38,037 nucleotides of DNA from Sphingobium sp. (GTDB lineage Bacteria > Pseudomonadota > Alphaproteobacteria > Sphingomonadales > Sphingomonadaceae). The notes beneath the pieces were generated by a model. The model was not told the DNA's origin. It was given only the letters and a program-made list of their open reading frames with translations, and searched no databases. The stretch spans positions 1 to 38,037 of the forward strand of contig QFQF01000021.1 in the NCBI GenBank assembly GCA_003248935.1. The letters are read 5' to 3'. The translations under genes and the position numbers were made by a program. Numbering within the stretch: the stretch's first letter is position 1; each line of letters opens with the position of its first letter. Of this stretch, positions 32,415 through 38,037 are shown one piece after another.

Positions 32415-33302
32415 ATGACCGACGAAGCATTGATCACCATCACATCGGGCGCGCTGACGGCCGGCATCCATCCGCTGGGCGCCGAACTCTGGTCATTGCG
32501 CGACGCCGACGGGCGGGAATTGATGACGGACGCCGATCCGGCCTTCTGGACCGGTCACGCGCCGCTGCTGTTTCCCTTCGTCGGCCGCCTGCGCGAGGAC
32601 AGCTACCGGATCGACGGCCATGGCTTCAGCCTGCCCCAGCATGGCTTTGCCCGCCGCATGGCCTTTGCCCTGTACGAGCATGAGGGCGATGTGGCCCGTT
32701 TCCGGCTGGAGGACGATGCGGAGACCCGGCGGAATTATCCGTTCTGCTTCCGGCTCGACATGGCCTTCGCCCTCTCTGGCACGACGCTGGCCATGACCGC
32801 GACGGTCTCCAACCGGGGCGAGGCGGCGATGCCGTTCAGTTTCGGCTACCACCCCGCCTTCGCCTGGCCGCTGCCCTATGGCGGCGCGAAGGCCGATCAT
32901 CGCATCGTCTTCGAGAAGGATGAGCCCGCGCCACTCCGGAAGGTCGGTCATGAGCCGGGCCTGATCGCGCTGGACCATGCACCCTCGCCCGTGGAGGGCC
33001 GTGTCCTTGCCCCCACCCATGCCATGTTCGCGCAGGACGCGCTGATCTGGGACGATCTCAACAGCCGCAGCCTGACGTGGGGCGTGCCGGGCCGTCCGTC
33101 GCTGCGCATCGCCTTTCCCGACACGCCCTGGCTCGGCCTCTGGCAGAAGCCGGGCGCGCAGTATCTGTGCGTGGAACCGTGGGCGGGCATGGCCGATCCG
33201 GTCGGCTTTGACGGCGACGTGTGGGACAAGCCCGGGGTCATGCGGCTGGCGCCGGGCGAGAGCCGGGATTTCCGGATGACCGTCACGCTGACCGAGACAT
33301 AG
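32415..33302 (+). CDS. Aldose 1-epimerase family protein
   Basis: A 295-residue galactose-mutarotase-fold protein. Typical pieces are LYPFVGRLRED-like FPFVGRLRED, HGFARRMAF with the catalytic-type His, FSFGYHPAFAWPL and the C-terminal CVEPWAGMADP. Members interconvert alpha and beta anomers of sugars or bind hexose phosphates (YeaD/YihR types); the exact sugar is unclear. Starts with MTDEALITITSGALTAGIHP after GAGGACAAG. Confidence 0.85.
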   Translation: MTDEALITITSGALTAGIHPLGAELWSLRDADGRELMTDADPAFWTGHAPLLFPFVGRLREDSYRIDGHGFSLPQHGFARRMAFALYEHEGDVARFRLEDDAETRRNYPFCFRLDMAFALSGTTLAMTATVSNRGEAAMPFSFGYHPAFAWPLPYGGAKADHRIVFEKDEPAPLRKVGHEPGLIALDHAPSPVEGRVLAPTHAMFAQDALIWDDLNSRSLTWGVPGRPSLRIAFPDTPWLGLWQKPGAQYLCVEPWAGMADPVGFDGDVWDKPGVMRLAPGESRDFRMTVTLTET

Positions 33303-33357
33303 GGTGAAGGGTCGCGTTCGCTGGCGCTTCGCGTAAAAATCCCTATATGGGCGCGCC

Positions 33358-34923
33358 ATGACCATTCCCAGCCGCCGCACCTTCGCGATCATCTCCCACC
33401 CCGACGCGGGCAAGACCACGCTGACCGAGAAGCTGTTGCTGGAGGGCGGGGCGATCCACCTCGCCGGTGAGGTGAAGGCGCGCGGCGCGAACCGGCGCGC
33501 CCGGTCCGACTGGATGAAGATCGAGCAGCAGCGCGGTATCTCCGTCACCTCCTCGGTGATGACGTTCGAGCGTGGCGGTATTACCTTCAACCTGCTCGAT
33601 ACGCCGGGGCACGAGGATTTCAGCGAGGACACCTATCGCACCCTCACCGCCGTCGACAGCGCCGTGATGGTGATCGACGCGGCCAAGGGCATCGAGCCGC
33701 AGACTCGCAAGCTGTTCGAGGTATGCCGCCTGCGCAATGTGCCCATCATCACCTTCGTCAACAAGGTCGATCGTGAGGGGCGCGATCCCTTTGCCCTGCT
33801 GGACGAGGTGGCCGACGCGCTGGCGCTTGACGTGTGCCCGATGAGCTGGCCAGTGGGCATGGGCGGCACGTTCGAGGGCATTTACGACTTTGCCACCGAC
33901 CGGCTGCGCCAGCCCAGCGGGGCGAGCAAGGAGTTCGAGGGGCAGGAGCGGCGTTTTTCCGGTCTCGATGATCCGAAGCTGGCCGATGCGGTGTCCGCCG
34001 ACGGGCTCGAGAAGCTGCGCGAGGAAGCGGAACTGGCGCAGGGAGGATATGCGAGCTTCGACCTGGCCGCCTATCGCCACGGCGACCTGACGCCGGTTTA
34101 TTTCGGCTCCGCGCTGAAGCTGTTCGGCGTCACCGAACTGATCGACGCGCTCGCCGCGCACGCGCCGCCGCCGCGCACCCAGCCCGCCGAACCCGCGCCG
34201 GTGGAGCCGGAACGTGGCGACGTCACCGGCTTCATCTTCAAGGTGCAGGCGAACATGGACCCGCAGCACCGCGACCGCATCGCCTTCATGCGGCTGTGCT
34301 CGGGCAGGTTCCGACGCGGCATGAAGCTGACCCCGTCGGGCAGCGGCAAGCCGATCGCCGTCCACTCGCCGATCCTGTTCTTCGCGCAGGACCGCGAGAT
34401 CGCCGACGAGGCGTTCCCCGGTGACATCATCGGCATCCCCAATCACGGCACGCTGCGGGTGGGCGACACGCTGTCGGAGAAGGCGGACGTGCGCTTCACC
34501 GGCCTGCCCAATTTCGCGCCGGAAATCCTGCGTCGCGTGGCGCTGAAGGACCCAACCAAGACCAAGCAGCTGCGCAAGGCGCTGGACGACCTGAGCGAAG
34601 AGGGGGTGATCCAGGTCTTCTACCCCGAGATCGGCAGCCAGTGGATTATCGGCGTCGTCGGCCAGTTGCAGCTCGACGTGCTGATCAGCCGCCTGGAGGC
34701 GGAGTATAAGGTCGAGGCGGGGCTCGAACCCTCCCCATTCGACACGGCGCGCTGGATTTCGGGCAGCGACGCCGCCGTGAAAGGCTTTGTCGAGTTCAAC
34801 CGCGCGAACCTCGCCAAGGACCGGGACGGCAACGAGGTATTCATGGCCAGGAGCGCCTGGGACGTGGGATACCAGCAGGAGCGCCACCCGGACGTGAAAT
34901 TCAGCGCGACACGCGAGCGATGA
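33358..34923 (+). CDS. prfC: Peptide chain release factor 3
   Basis: A 521-residue translational GTPase that removes RF1/RF2 after termination. G1 is SHPDAGKTTLTEKLLL, the switch I region has RGISVTSSVMTFER, G3 is LLDTPGHEDFSEDTYRTL and G4 is FVNKVDREGRDPF. Domains 2 and 3 follow with TGFIFKVQANMDPQHRDRIA and RFTGLPNFAPEILRRVALKD. Length equals that of RF3. A TATATG box at 33344-33349 lies close to the ATG and no ribosome-binding site is seen, so the mRNA could be nearly leaderless. Confidence 0.97.
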   Translation: MTIPSRRTFAIISHPDAGKTTLTEKLLLEGGAIHLAGEVKARGANRRARSDWMKIEQQRGISVTSSVMTFERGGITFNLLDTPGHEDFSEDTYRTLTAVDSAVMVIDAAKGIEPQTRKLFEVCRLRNVPIITFVNKVDREGRDPFALLDEVADALALDVCPMSWPVGMGGTFEGIYDFATDRLRQPSGASKEFEGQERRFSGLDDPKLADAVSADGLEKLREEAELAQGGYASFDLAAYRHGDLTPVYFGSALKLFGVTELIDALAAHAPPPRTQPAEPAPVEPERGDVTGFIFKVQANMDPQHRDRIAFMRLCSGRFRRGMKLTPSGSGKPIAVHSPILFFAQDREIADEAFPGDIIGIPNHGTLRVGDTLSEKADVRFTGLPNFAPEILRRVALKDPTKTKQLRKALDDLSEEGVIQVFYPEIGSQWIIGVVGQLQLDVLISRLEAEYKVEAGLEPSPFDTARWISGSDAAVKGFVEFNRANLAKDRDGNEVFMARSAWDVGYQQERHPDVKFSATRER

Positions 34924-35073
34924 TTTCCAGGGTTGCCGGGGATCCGGTGACTTTGGCGGTAGGGTGGGCACAACTCTTTTCATCTTCCGCCAAAAGAGGG
35001 CTTGCCGCCTCCGGAATCGGATGCTAGGTGCGCGCCTCACCCGCCGATCGGACACAGTCCGGCGGCCGCCAGA

Positions 35074-35148
35074 GCGGGCGTAGCTCAGGGGTAGAGCACA
35101 ACCTTGCCAAGGTTGGGGTCGAGGGTTCGAATCCCTTCGCCCGCTCCA
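35074..35148 (+). tRNA. tRNA-Gly (anticodon GCC)
   Basis: Complete cloverleaf with GCGGGCG/CGCCCGC acceptor, TAGCTCAG D-arm, anticodon loop TTGCCAA with GCC, the GGTTCGAATCC T-loop, and an encoded CCA. It marks the left side of the AT-richer accessory cassette; no tRNA-3'-end copy was found on the far side. Confidence 0.97.
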
Positions 35149-35218
35149 GTTTTCTGAAATGAAATCAATATCTTACCGCGCTATGCGGTCCCTGTTGTCG
35201 CGCGGCCCGGTTCCAAAA

Positions 35219-35237
35219 CAAGGACCGGCAAAGGACG
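35219..35237 (+). repeat. Left terminal inverted repeat of the YafQ/DinJ cassette
   Basis: CAAGGACCGGCAAAGGACG matches the reverse complement of 36850-36868 at 18 of 19 positions. AAGGAC also recurs at 35220, 35231 and 35246. It lies about 40 bp beyond the yafQ stop. Confidence 0.65.
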
Positions 35238-35274
35238 TTACGAACAAGGACGATGCCCACATTTGGGGCAGGCG

Positions 35275-35550
35275 CTATCCGAACAATTCGCTGTGCGAAC
35301 CGAGCCGAACCAAGCCCAATTCGCCTTCGTCCTTCCTGTAGATCAGTAGCAAGTCGGGCTTCACGTGGCATTCGCGCGTGTCCGCCCATTCGCCCGATAG
35401 CACATGGTCCCTCATACGTTCCGGCAACGGCTTATCGTTCGCGAGAGTTTCGATGACGCTGGCCAAGCGGTTTTCCAGCTTCGCATCGCTTTTGCATTCG
35501 CGCTTATAGTCGCGTCGAAACTTCGTGGATGGGATGACCTTTCGCATCAT
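35275..35550 (-). CDS. yafQ: YafQ-family toxin (ribosome-dependent mRNA endonuclease)
   Basis: A 91-residue toxin of the RelE superfamily, YafQ subgroup. The positions important in E. coli YafQ are kept: His49, His62, Asp66, His86 and Phe90 (in DHVLSGEW, CHVKPDLLLIY and GSHSELFG). It should cut mRNA in the ribosomal A-site, so the copy looks active. Its partner dinJ is not upstream; instead its ATG overlaps the stop of the preceding unknown gene by 4 bases (35547-35550). A second ATG at 35547 is an alternative start. Confidence 0.85.
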   Translation of the reverse strand: MMRKVIPSTKFRRDYKRECKSDAKLENRLASVIETLANDKPLPERMRDHVLSGEWADTRECHVKPDLLLIYRKDEGELGLVRLGSHSELFG

Positions 35551-36203
35551 TCGCCCCCAACGTTATCCGTTCCCGGCGCTGGCGGCGGCGGGGCGGGGAT
35601 TGGCGGCGCGGGAATCGGCGGTGCGACGGTCGCTGTGGGCATCGGCGGGGGCGGAGGCGCGGCGGTCGGTTGCGGCGCTGTCTCAATAACGTCCGTCACA
35701 TCCTTCGCGCCAATGTCTAGCGCCCATTCCATAAGGGACGTGTAGCTTGCTTCGGTCAAGCCGGGGGTTTTCTCCGAATGGTGCCAGCGGATTACCCGAT
35801 GCGGATTTAAGATGATCGCGCTACTCATTGGGCCAGATTTTCCGGCCTTAATGTCGATGAAGTGCAGTTCGTGCAGCTTTTTCATGCGCGATGCCCACGT
35901 ATGAACGCCGCGCTGTCCGCCAAATCCGGCGGCGTTGGCCATTTCGCCCGGTTTGTTCAGCGTAACGAACGAATCATTGTCCCAAGTGCAGCACCAAAGC
36001 GTGAGATACGTTGATGATACGGGCGCGCCCTTCGTCATCTCGTCCATGATTTTTGCAATCAACGGCAGTGTCTTGGGTATCCGCGTAAAACCCTTGTCGC
36101 CGTGGAAATCCCACAGCCATCGCTTGTCCATTCCGGGCCAAAGATGCTCACGCAACGCGAGTTTCTTTTTTGCAATTGCCCCAGCTTCGCGCGCCGATGC
36201 CAT
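35547..36203 (-). CDS. Uncharacterised protein with winged-helix-like core and Pro-rich tail
   Basis: A 218-residue protein I do not recognise by function. After a basic start (MASAREAGAIAKKKL) comes a compact domain with WLWDFHGDKGFTRIPKTLPL, SSTYLTLWCCTWDNDSFVTL and KPGEMANAAGFGGQRGVHTW, then a MKKLHELHFIDIKAGKSGP block; this looks like a winged helix, as in replication or transcription regulators, but that is inference. The last 45 residues are Pro/Ala-rich repeats. Similar proteins occur, as far as I recall, in mobile regions of alphaproteobacteria. The ATG at 36203 follows AAGGA. It is coupled to yafQ. Confidence 0.72.
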   Translation of the reverse strand: MASAREAGAIAKKKLALREHLWPGMDKRWLWDFHGDKGFTRIPKTLPLIAKIMDEMTKGAPVSSTYLTLWCCTWDNDSFVTLNKPGEMANAAGFGGQRGVHTWASRMKKLHELHFIDIKAGKSGPMSSAIILNPHRVIRWHHSEKTPGLTEASYTSLMEWALDIGAKDVTDVIETAPQPTAAPPPPPMPTATVAPPIPAPPIPAPPPPAPGTDNVGGE

Positions 36204-36295
36204 CTTCTTCGTCCTTATATTCGTCAAAAGCAACGAATGCCCTTATTGCACACTTCTTCTTTTATTTCATGGACTTAGGTATTTACTCACGCCAA

Positions 36296-36313
36296 TCGAA
36301 TCGACGTATTCGA
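36296..36313. promoter_or_regulatory. Candidate operator between the divergent cassette genes
   Basis: TCGAAT and ATTCGA form a perfect 6-bp inverted repeat with a 6-base spacer about 95 bp upstream of the unknown gene. A direct repeat of CAACATAT (36367-36374 and 36393-36400) lies further right. The 379-bp gap from 36204 to 36582 is AT-rich and holds only these sites, the octamer repeats and the dinJ promoter region. Confidence 0.35.
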
Positions 36314-36435
36314 CGCTTTATACGTATGAGATTTCGCCATAAGATTCAACTAGACCACTCAAGATACAACATATGTCGCATCGCTTGTCGTGCAACATAT
36401 TGAATTGAATGGACGAATTGGCGTTGGACGCTATG

Positions 36436-36489
36436 ATGCGGTTATGCCGTAATGTCACGTGATGCGGTAATGCGGTGATGCCGGGATGG
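36436..36489. repeat. Short tandem octamer repeats before dinJ
   Basis: ATGCGGTT, ATGCCGTA, ATGTCACGTG, ATGCGGTA, ATGCGGTG and ATGCCGGG follow one another without gaps, followed by ATGG. The unit is a degenerate ATGCSGKN octamer, once expanded to ten bases. Iteron-like repeats such as these are common near replication or regulatory regions of mobile elements, but no replication function is shown. Confidence 0.5.
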
Positions 36490-36510
36490 TGCAGGAAGGG
36501 GGCGAGGGTA

Positions 36511-36564
36511 TTGACGGTTTGGTCAACAGTTATCAGATAAGGAGTGTAGCTACATCGTGGCTAC
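36511..36564 (+). promoter_or_regulatory. dinJ promoter region with nested inverted repeats
   Basis: TTGACGGTTTGGTCAA (36511-36526) holds a -35-like TTGACG and also an inverted repeat TTGAC/GTCAA. TTATCAGATAA (36530-36540) is a near-perfect palindrome overlapping the expected -10 area. GTAGC/GCTAC (36546-36550, 36560-36564) is a third inverted repeat. DinJ-type proteins bind palindromes over their own promoter, so autorepression is likely. Confidence 0.45.
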
Positions 36565-36582
36565 GAATCGAGAGGCGTCATA

Positions 36583-36840
36583 ATGAGTGCGGTTGAAGTT
36601 GTGCGGGCAAGGATCGAACCCGGCTTGAAGAAGGAGGCGACAGCCGTGCTTTCTTCGATGGGCCTGTCTGTGTCCGATGCCATTCGCTTGATGCTTACGC
36701 GCGTTGCTTCGGAGAAGGCATTGCCGTTCGACCTGCGTATTCCGAACGCAGATACGCGCGACGCCATTCAGGAAATTCGCAATGGCAAGGGCAAAGGCTT
36801 CGACAGCGTTGCGGACCTTATGGCGGATTTGAACGACTGA
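36583..36840 (+). CDS. dinJ: RelB/DinJ-family antitoxin
   Basis: An 85-residue antitoxin. The N-terminus VRARIEPGLKKEATAVLSSMGLSVSDAIRLMLTRVA (read in parts) is the ribbon-helix-helix domain of the DinJ/RelB group, and EKALPFDLRIPNADTRDAI is the usual linker that wraps the YafQ-type toxin. It should neutralise YafQ. No toxin gene follows it within 250 bp: the YafQ gene lies 1.0 kb away and divergent. The stop is 10 bp before the right inverted repeat. Confidence 0.88.
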   Translation: MSAVEVVRARIEPGLKKEATAVLSSMGLSVSDAIRLMLTRVASEKALPFDLRIPNADTRDAIQEIRNGKGKGFDSVADLMADLND

Positions 36841-36849
36841 ATCCGTTGT

Positions 36850-36868
36850 CGTCCTTTGTCGGTCCTTG
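36850..36868 (-). repeat. Right terminal inverted repeat of the YafQ/DinJ cassette
   Basis: CGTCCTTTGTCGGTCCTTG is the inverted partner of 35219-35237 with one mismatch. Together they bound 1650 bp containing yafQ, the unknown gene and dinJ. No flanking target duplication is visible. Confidence 0.65.
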
Positions 36869-36980
36869 CCCCTATTGCAGCGACAAATGACCCCACGAAA
36901 TATCAAATTGAATTTACGCCGATAATCCCGAAGTTACGCGCGTTGACCGTCACCTTTGGAGGGTTGCGGCCATATGTCGA

Positions 36981-37011
36981 CAGGCTTTGTTGCATCAGAA
37001 ATCCTCTCCGC
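36981..37011. mobile_element. Possible insertion-sequence end remnant
   Basis: GGCTTTGTTGCATCAGAAAT resembles terminal inverted repeats of IS5- or IS6-type insertion sequences, which often begin GGCTTTGTTG or GGCTCTGTTGCA. No transposase frame or matching opposite end was found, so at most this is a scar. The stretch 36869-37109 has no gene. Confidence 0.3.
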
Positions 37012-37109
37012 CGTGAATCCCTGAAATATCACTGCGACCTAAACCATCTCCCCGCCCGCACTATCAAATGGTGGTCAGGCATTTCCCTTTATCGCACGAT
37101 GTATCAGTG

Positions 37110-37481
37110 TCATTTTCTTTTGCCGCAGGGCCATGCGGCACGCGTCGCGGCAAAGACCAGTGCGGAGGCTGCGGCGTCGCGCTTGTCCAGATTGTCGCGC
37201 AGATAATCGACGGTCACGGTCTTGAGCCGGTCGATCGTCACGTCGGCCGGGATACAACTCCTGCGCTTGTTCGTCTCGCGCGTCGTGTTGAAGGCGTCGA
37301 CCGCGCCGGTGATGTACGCGACGCACTCATAGGTCTTTTCGATATAGTCCGCGCGGGACCGTTCGGTGGTGCAGACCTTGAAAAGTTCGGTGCCGCTGTA
37401 GAACGCTGCCTCGCTCGCGCTGGGGAAGACTCCGGACAGGGCGATGACCGCCAACCCGGACAAAGTGCGACATGCCGTCAT
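37110..37481 (-). CDS. Rap1a/Tai-family protein, secreted
   Basis: A 123-residue protein with a signal peptide (MTACRTLSGLAVIALSGVFP, cleavage after about SASEA) and a mature part fitting the Rap1a/Tai immunity family: FYSGTELFKVC, YECVAYITGAVDAF, RRSCIPADVT and the C-terminal AAWPC. In type VI secretion gene clusters such proteins neutralise amidase effectors; no T6SS gene or effector is near. An ATG at 37505 would add eight residues and overlap the DUF6356 gene; both are plausible. The four or five cysteines suggest disulfides in the periplasm. Confidence 0.75.
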   Translation of the reverse strand: MTACRTLSGLAVIALSGVFPSASEAAFYSGTELFKVCTTERSRADYIEKTYECVAYITGAVDAFNTTRETNKRRSCIPADVTIDRLKTVTVDYLRDNLDKRDAAASALVFAATRAAWPCGKRK

Positions 37482-37494
37482 TCCGGTCCGCCGG

Positions 37495-37755
37495 TCAGAT
37501 TTCATATTCGGGCAGGAAGCGCGTATCGCCATCATGCGACGGGTCCGCGCGCTCGCTGCGGGGCTGCATGTCGGCATAGAGTCGGCGGACCGTCGTGCTG
37601 CCCGTCTTCACACAGGCCACCGGAATCACCCCGTGGACGAGGCAGGCCAGCCCGCCCACGATCATCCGCAGTCCAAAGCGCGTGGCGACGCCGAAATGGG
37701 TGGTGTAGCTCTCTCCCACACTGCGCGGATGGTCGAGGAAGAAGCGGTTCAGCAT
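37495..37755 (-). CDS. DUF6356 family protein
   Basis: An 86-residue protein beginning MLNRFFLDHPRSVGESYTTH, with one or two hydrophobic spans (GLRMIVGGLACLVHGVIPVAC) and a charged tail, the pattern of DUF6356, an alphaproteobacterial family of unknown function. It follows the acs gene on the same strand by 107 bp and precedes the Rap1a-like gene with little or no gap, so it may be co-transcribed with either. Confidence 0.75.
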   Translation of the reverse strand: MLNRFFLDHPRSVGESYTTHFGVATRFGLRMIVGGLACLVHGVIPVACVKTGSTTVRRLYADMQPRSERADPSHDGDTRFLPEYEI

Positions 37756-37862
37756 CGCGGATATCCTTCGGGCAGGCGTCGACCGTACCCGGAGAATAGC
37801 GTCCTCGCATGACCACGCCAACGGCCATTGGCCGTCACGTGGCCTGCAACGCGCTCCTGACC

Positions 37863-38037
37863 CTAGGTGTTTTGCATTTTATTTTGAGCGTTTTTGACGA
37901 GGTCCGTGACGACGGCGGGGTCTGCGAGGGTTGATGTGTCGCCCAGGGAGGCTGTGTCGCCCTCGGCGATCTTGCGCAGGATGCGGCGCATGATCTTGCC
38001 CGACCGGGTCTTGGGCAGGCCCGGCGCGAACTGGATC
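37863..38037 (-). CDS. acs: Acetyl-CoA synthetase, C-terminal end (runs off right edge)
   Basis: The final 57 codons of an AMP-forming acetate ligase: LPKTRSGKIMRRILRKIAEG, then GDTSTLADPAVV, and a Lys/Asn/Gln-rich end. The Lys in SGKI is the site that is acetylated to switch Acs off and is essential for adenylation. E. coli Acs ends in nearly the same way. The start and core lie beyond the window; a different Acs N-terminus occurs at 1-261, also on this strand. Confidence 0.93.
   Translation of the reverse strand, partial: IQFAPGLPKTRSGKIMRRILRKIAEGDTASLGDTSTLADPAVVTDLVKNAQNKMQNT

Noticed and set aside
37046..37063. A possible degenerate copy of the tRNA-Gly 3' end (ATCTCCCCGCCCGCACTA)
   Set aside because: Only 13 of 18 positions match the tRNA end, too weak for an attachment site, and no integrase gene is present.
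1..38037. CRISPR arrays, prophage structural genes or complete insertion sequences
   Set aside because: No regularly spaced direct repeats, no cas, capsid, terminase or transposase frames were found.

Overview
The window looks like chromosomal DNA of a sphingomonad (alphaproteobacterium, family Sphingomonadaceae). The reasons are high GC, a TonB-dependent receptor with the GDIVVTAERR-type plug start usual in that group, an Mla lipid transporter whose permease carries an N-terminal STAS domain, a Cbp3-type cytochrome bc1 chaperone, AsmA, DUF1993, DUF2141 and DUF6356 proteins, and short GC-rich hairpin repeats between genes. Genus cannot be fixed by reading alone. No phage structural genes, intact transposase or CRISPR array are present.

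Layout. 1-5600: start of an acs gene (minus), yceD-like and cbp3 genes (minus), then bamE, pepN and a multi-pass membrane protein (plus). 5600-9270: minus-strand mlaE-mlaF-mlaD-lipoprotein operon for phospholipid trafficking. 9360-14780: HAD phosphatase, DUF1993, a cystathionine gamma-synthase-family enzyme, a hairpin repeat, pgeF, a sterol-desaturase/DUF2141 pair and a small membrane protein. 14775-18070: an HxlR regulator divergent from a flavodoxin-like oxidoreductase, then a TPP riboswitch and thiC. 18070-20600: a toxin-antitoxin-rich patch with an intact parDE, a collapsed yefM-yoeB and a truncated doc, plus two small genes; 18843-19081 holds nothing I recognise. 20620-25220: TonB-dependent receptor and AsmA protein. 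25280-34923: translation-centred block (rpmI, rplT, pheS, pheT, prfC) with a LysE exporter, a fatty acid desaturase, a DUF4386 protein and an aldose epimerase interleaved. 35074-37100: tRNA-Gly(GCC) followed by an AT-richer cassette bounded by 19-bp inverted repeats that encodes YafQ, an unrecognised protein and DinJ. 37110-38037: a Rap1a/Tai-like secreted protein, a DUF6356 protein and the end of a second acs-type gene.

Most of the window is housekeeping: envelope assembly and lipid homeostasis (BamE, Mla, AsmA, PgeF), translation (L35, L20, PheRS, RF3, tRNA-Gly) and thiamine synthesis under riboswitch control. The accessory interest lies in two places. The cassette after tRNA-Gly has its YafQ toxin gene translationally coupled to an unknown gene, while dinJ lies apart, divergent, at the opposite inverted repeat. 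The 18-20.6 kb patch carries one live-looking and two decayed toxin-antitoxin loci. ThiC also contains an extra in-frame segment made of two near-perfect hairpins, resembling an intragenic palindromic element.
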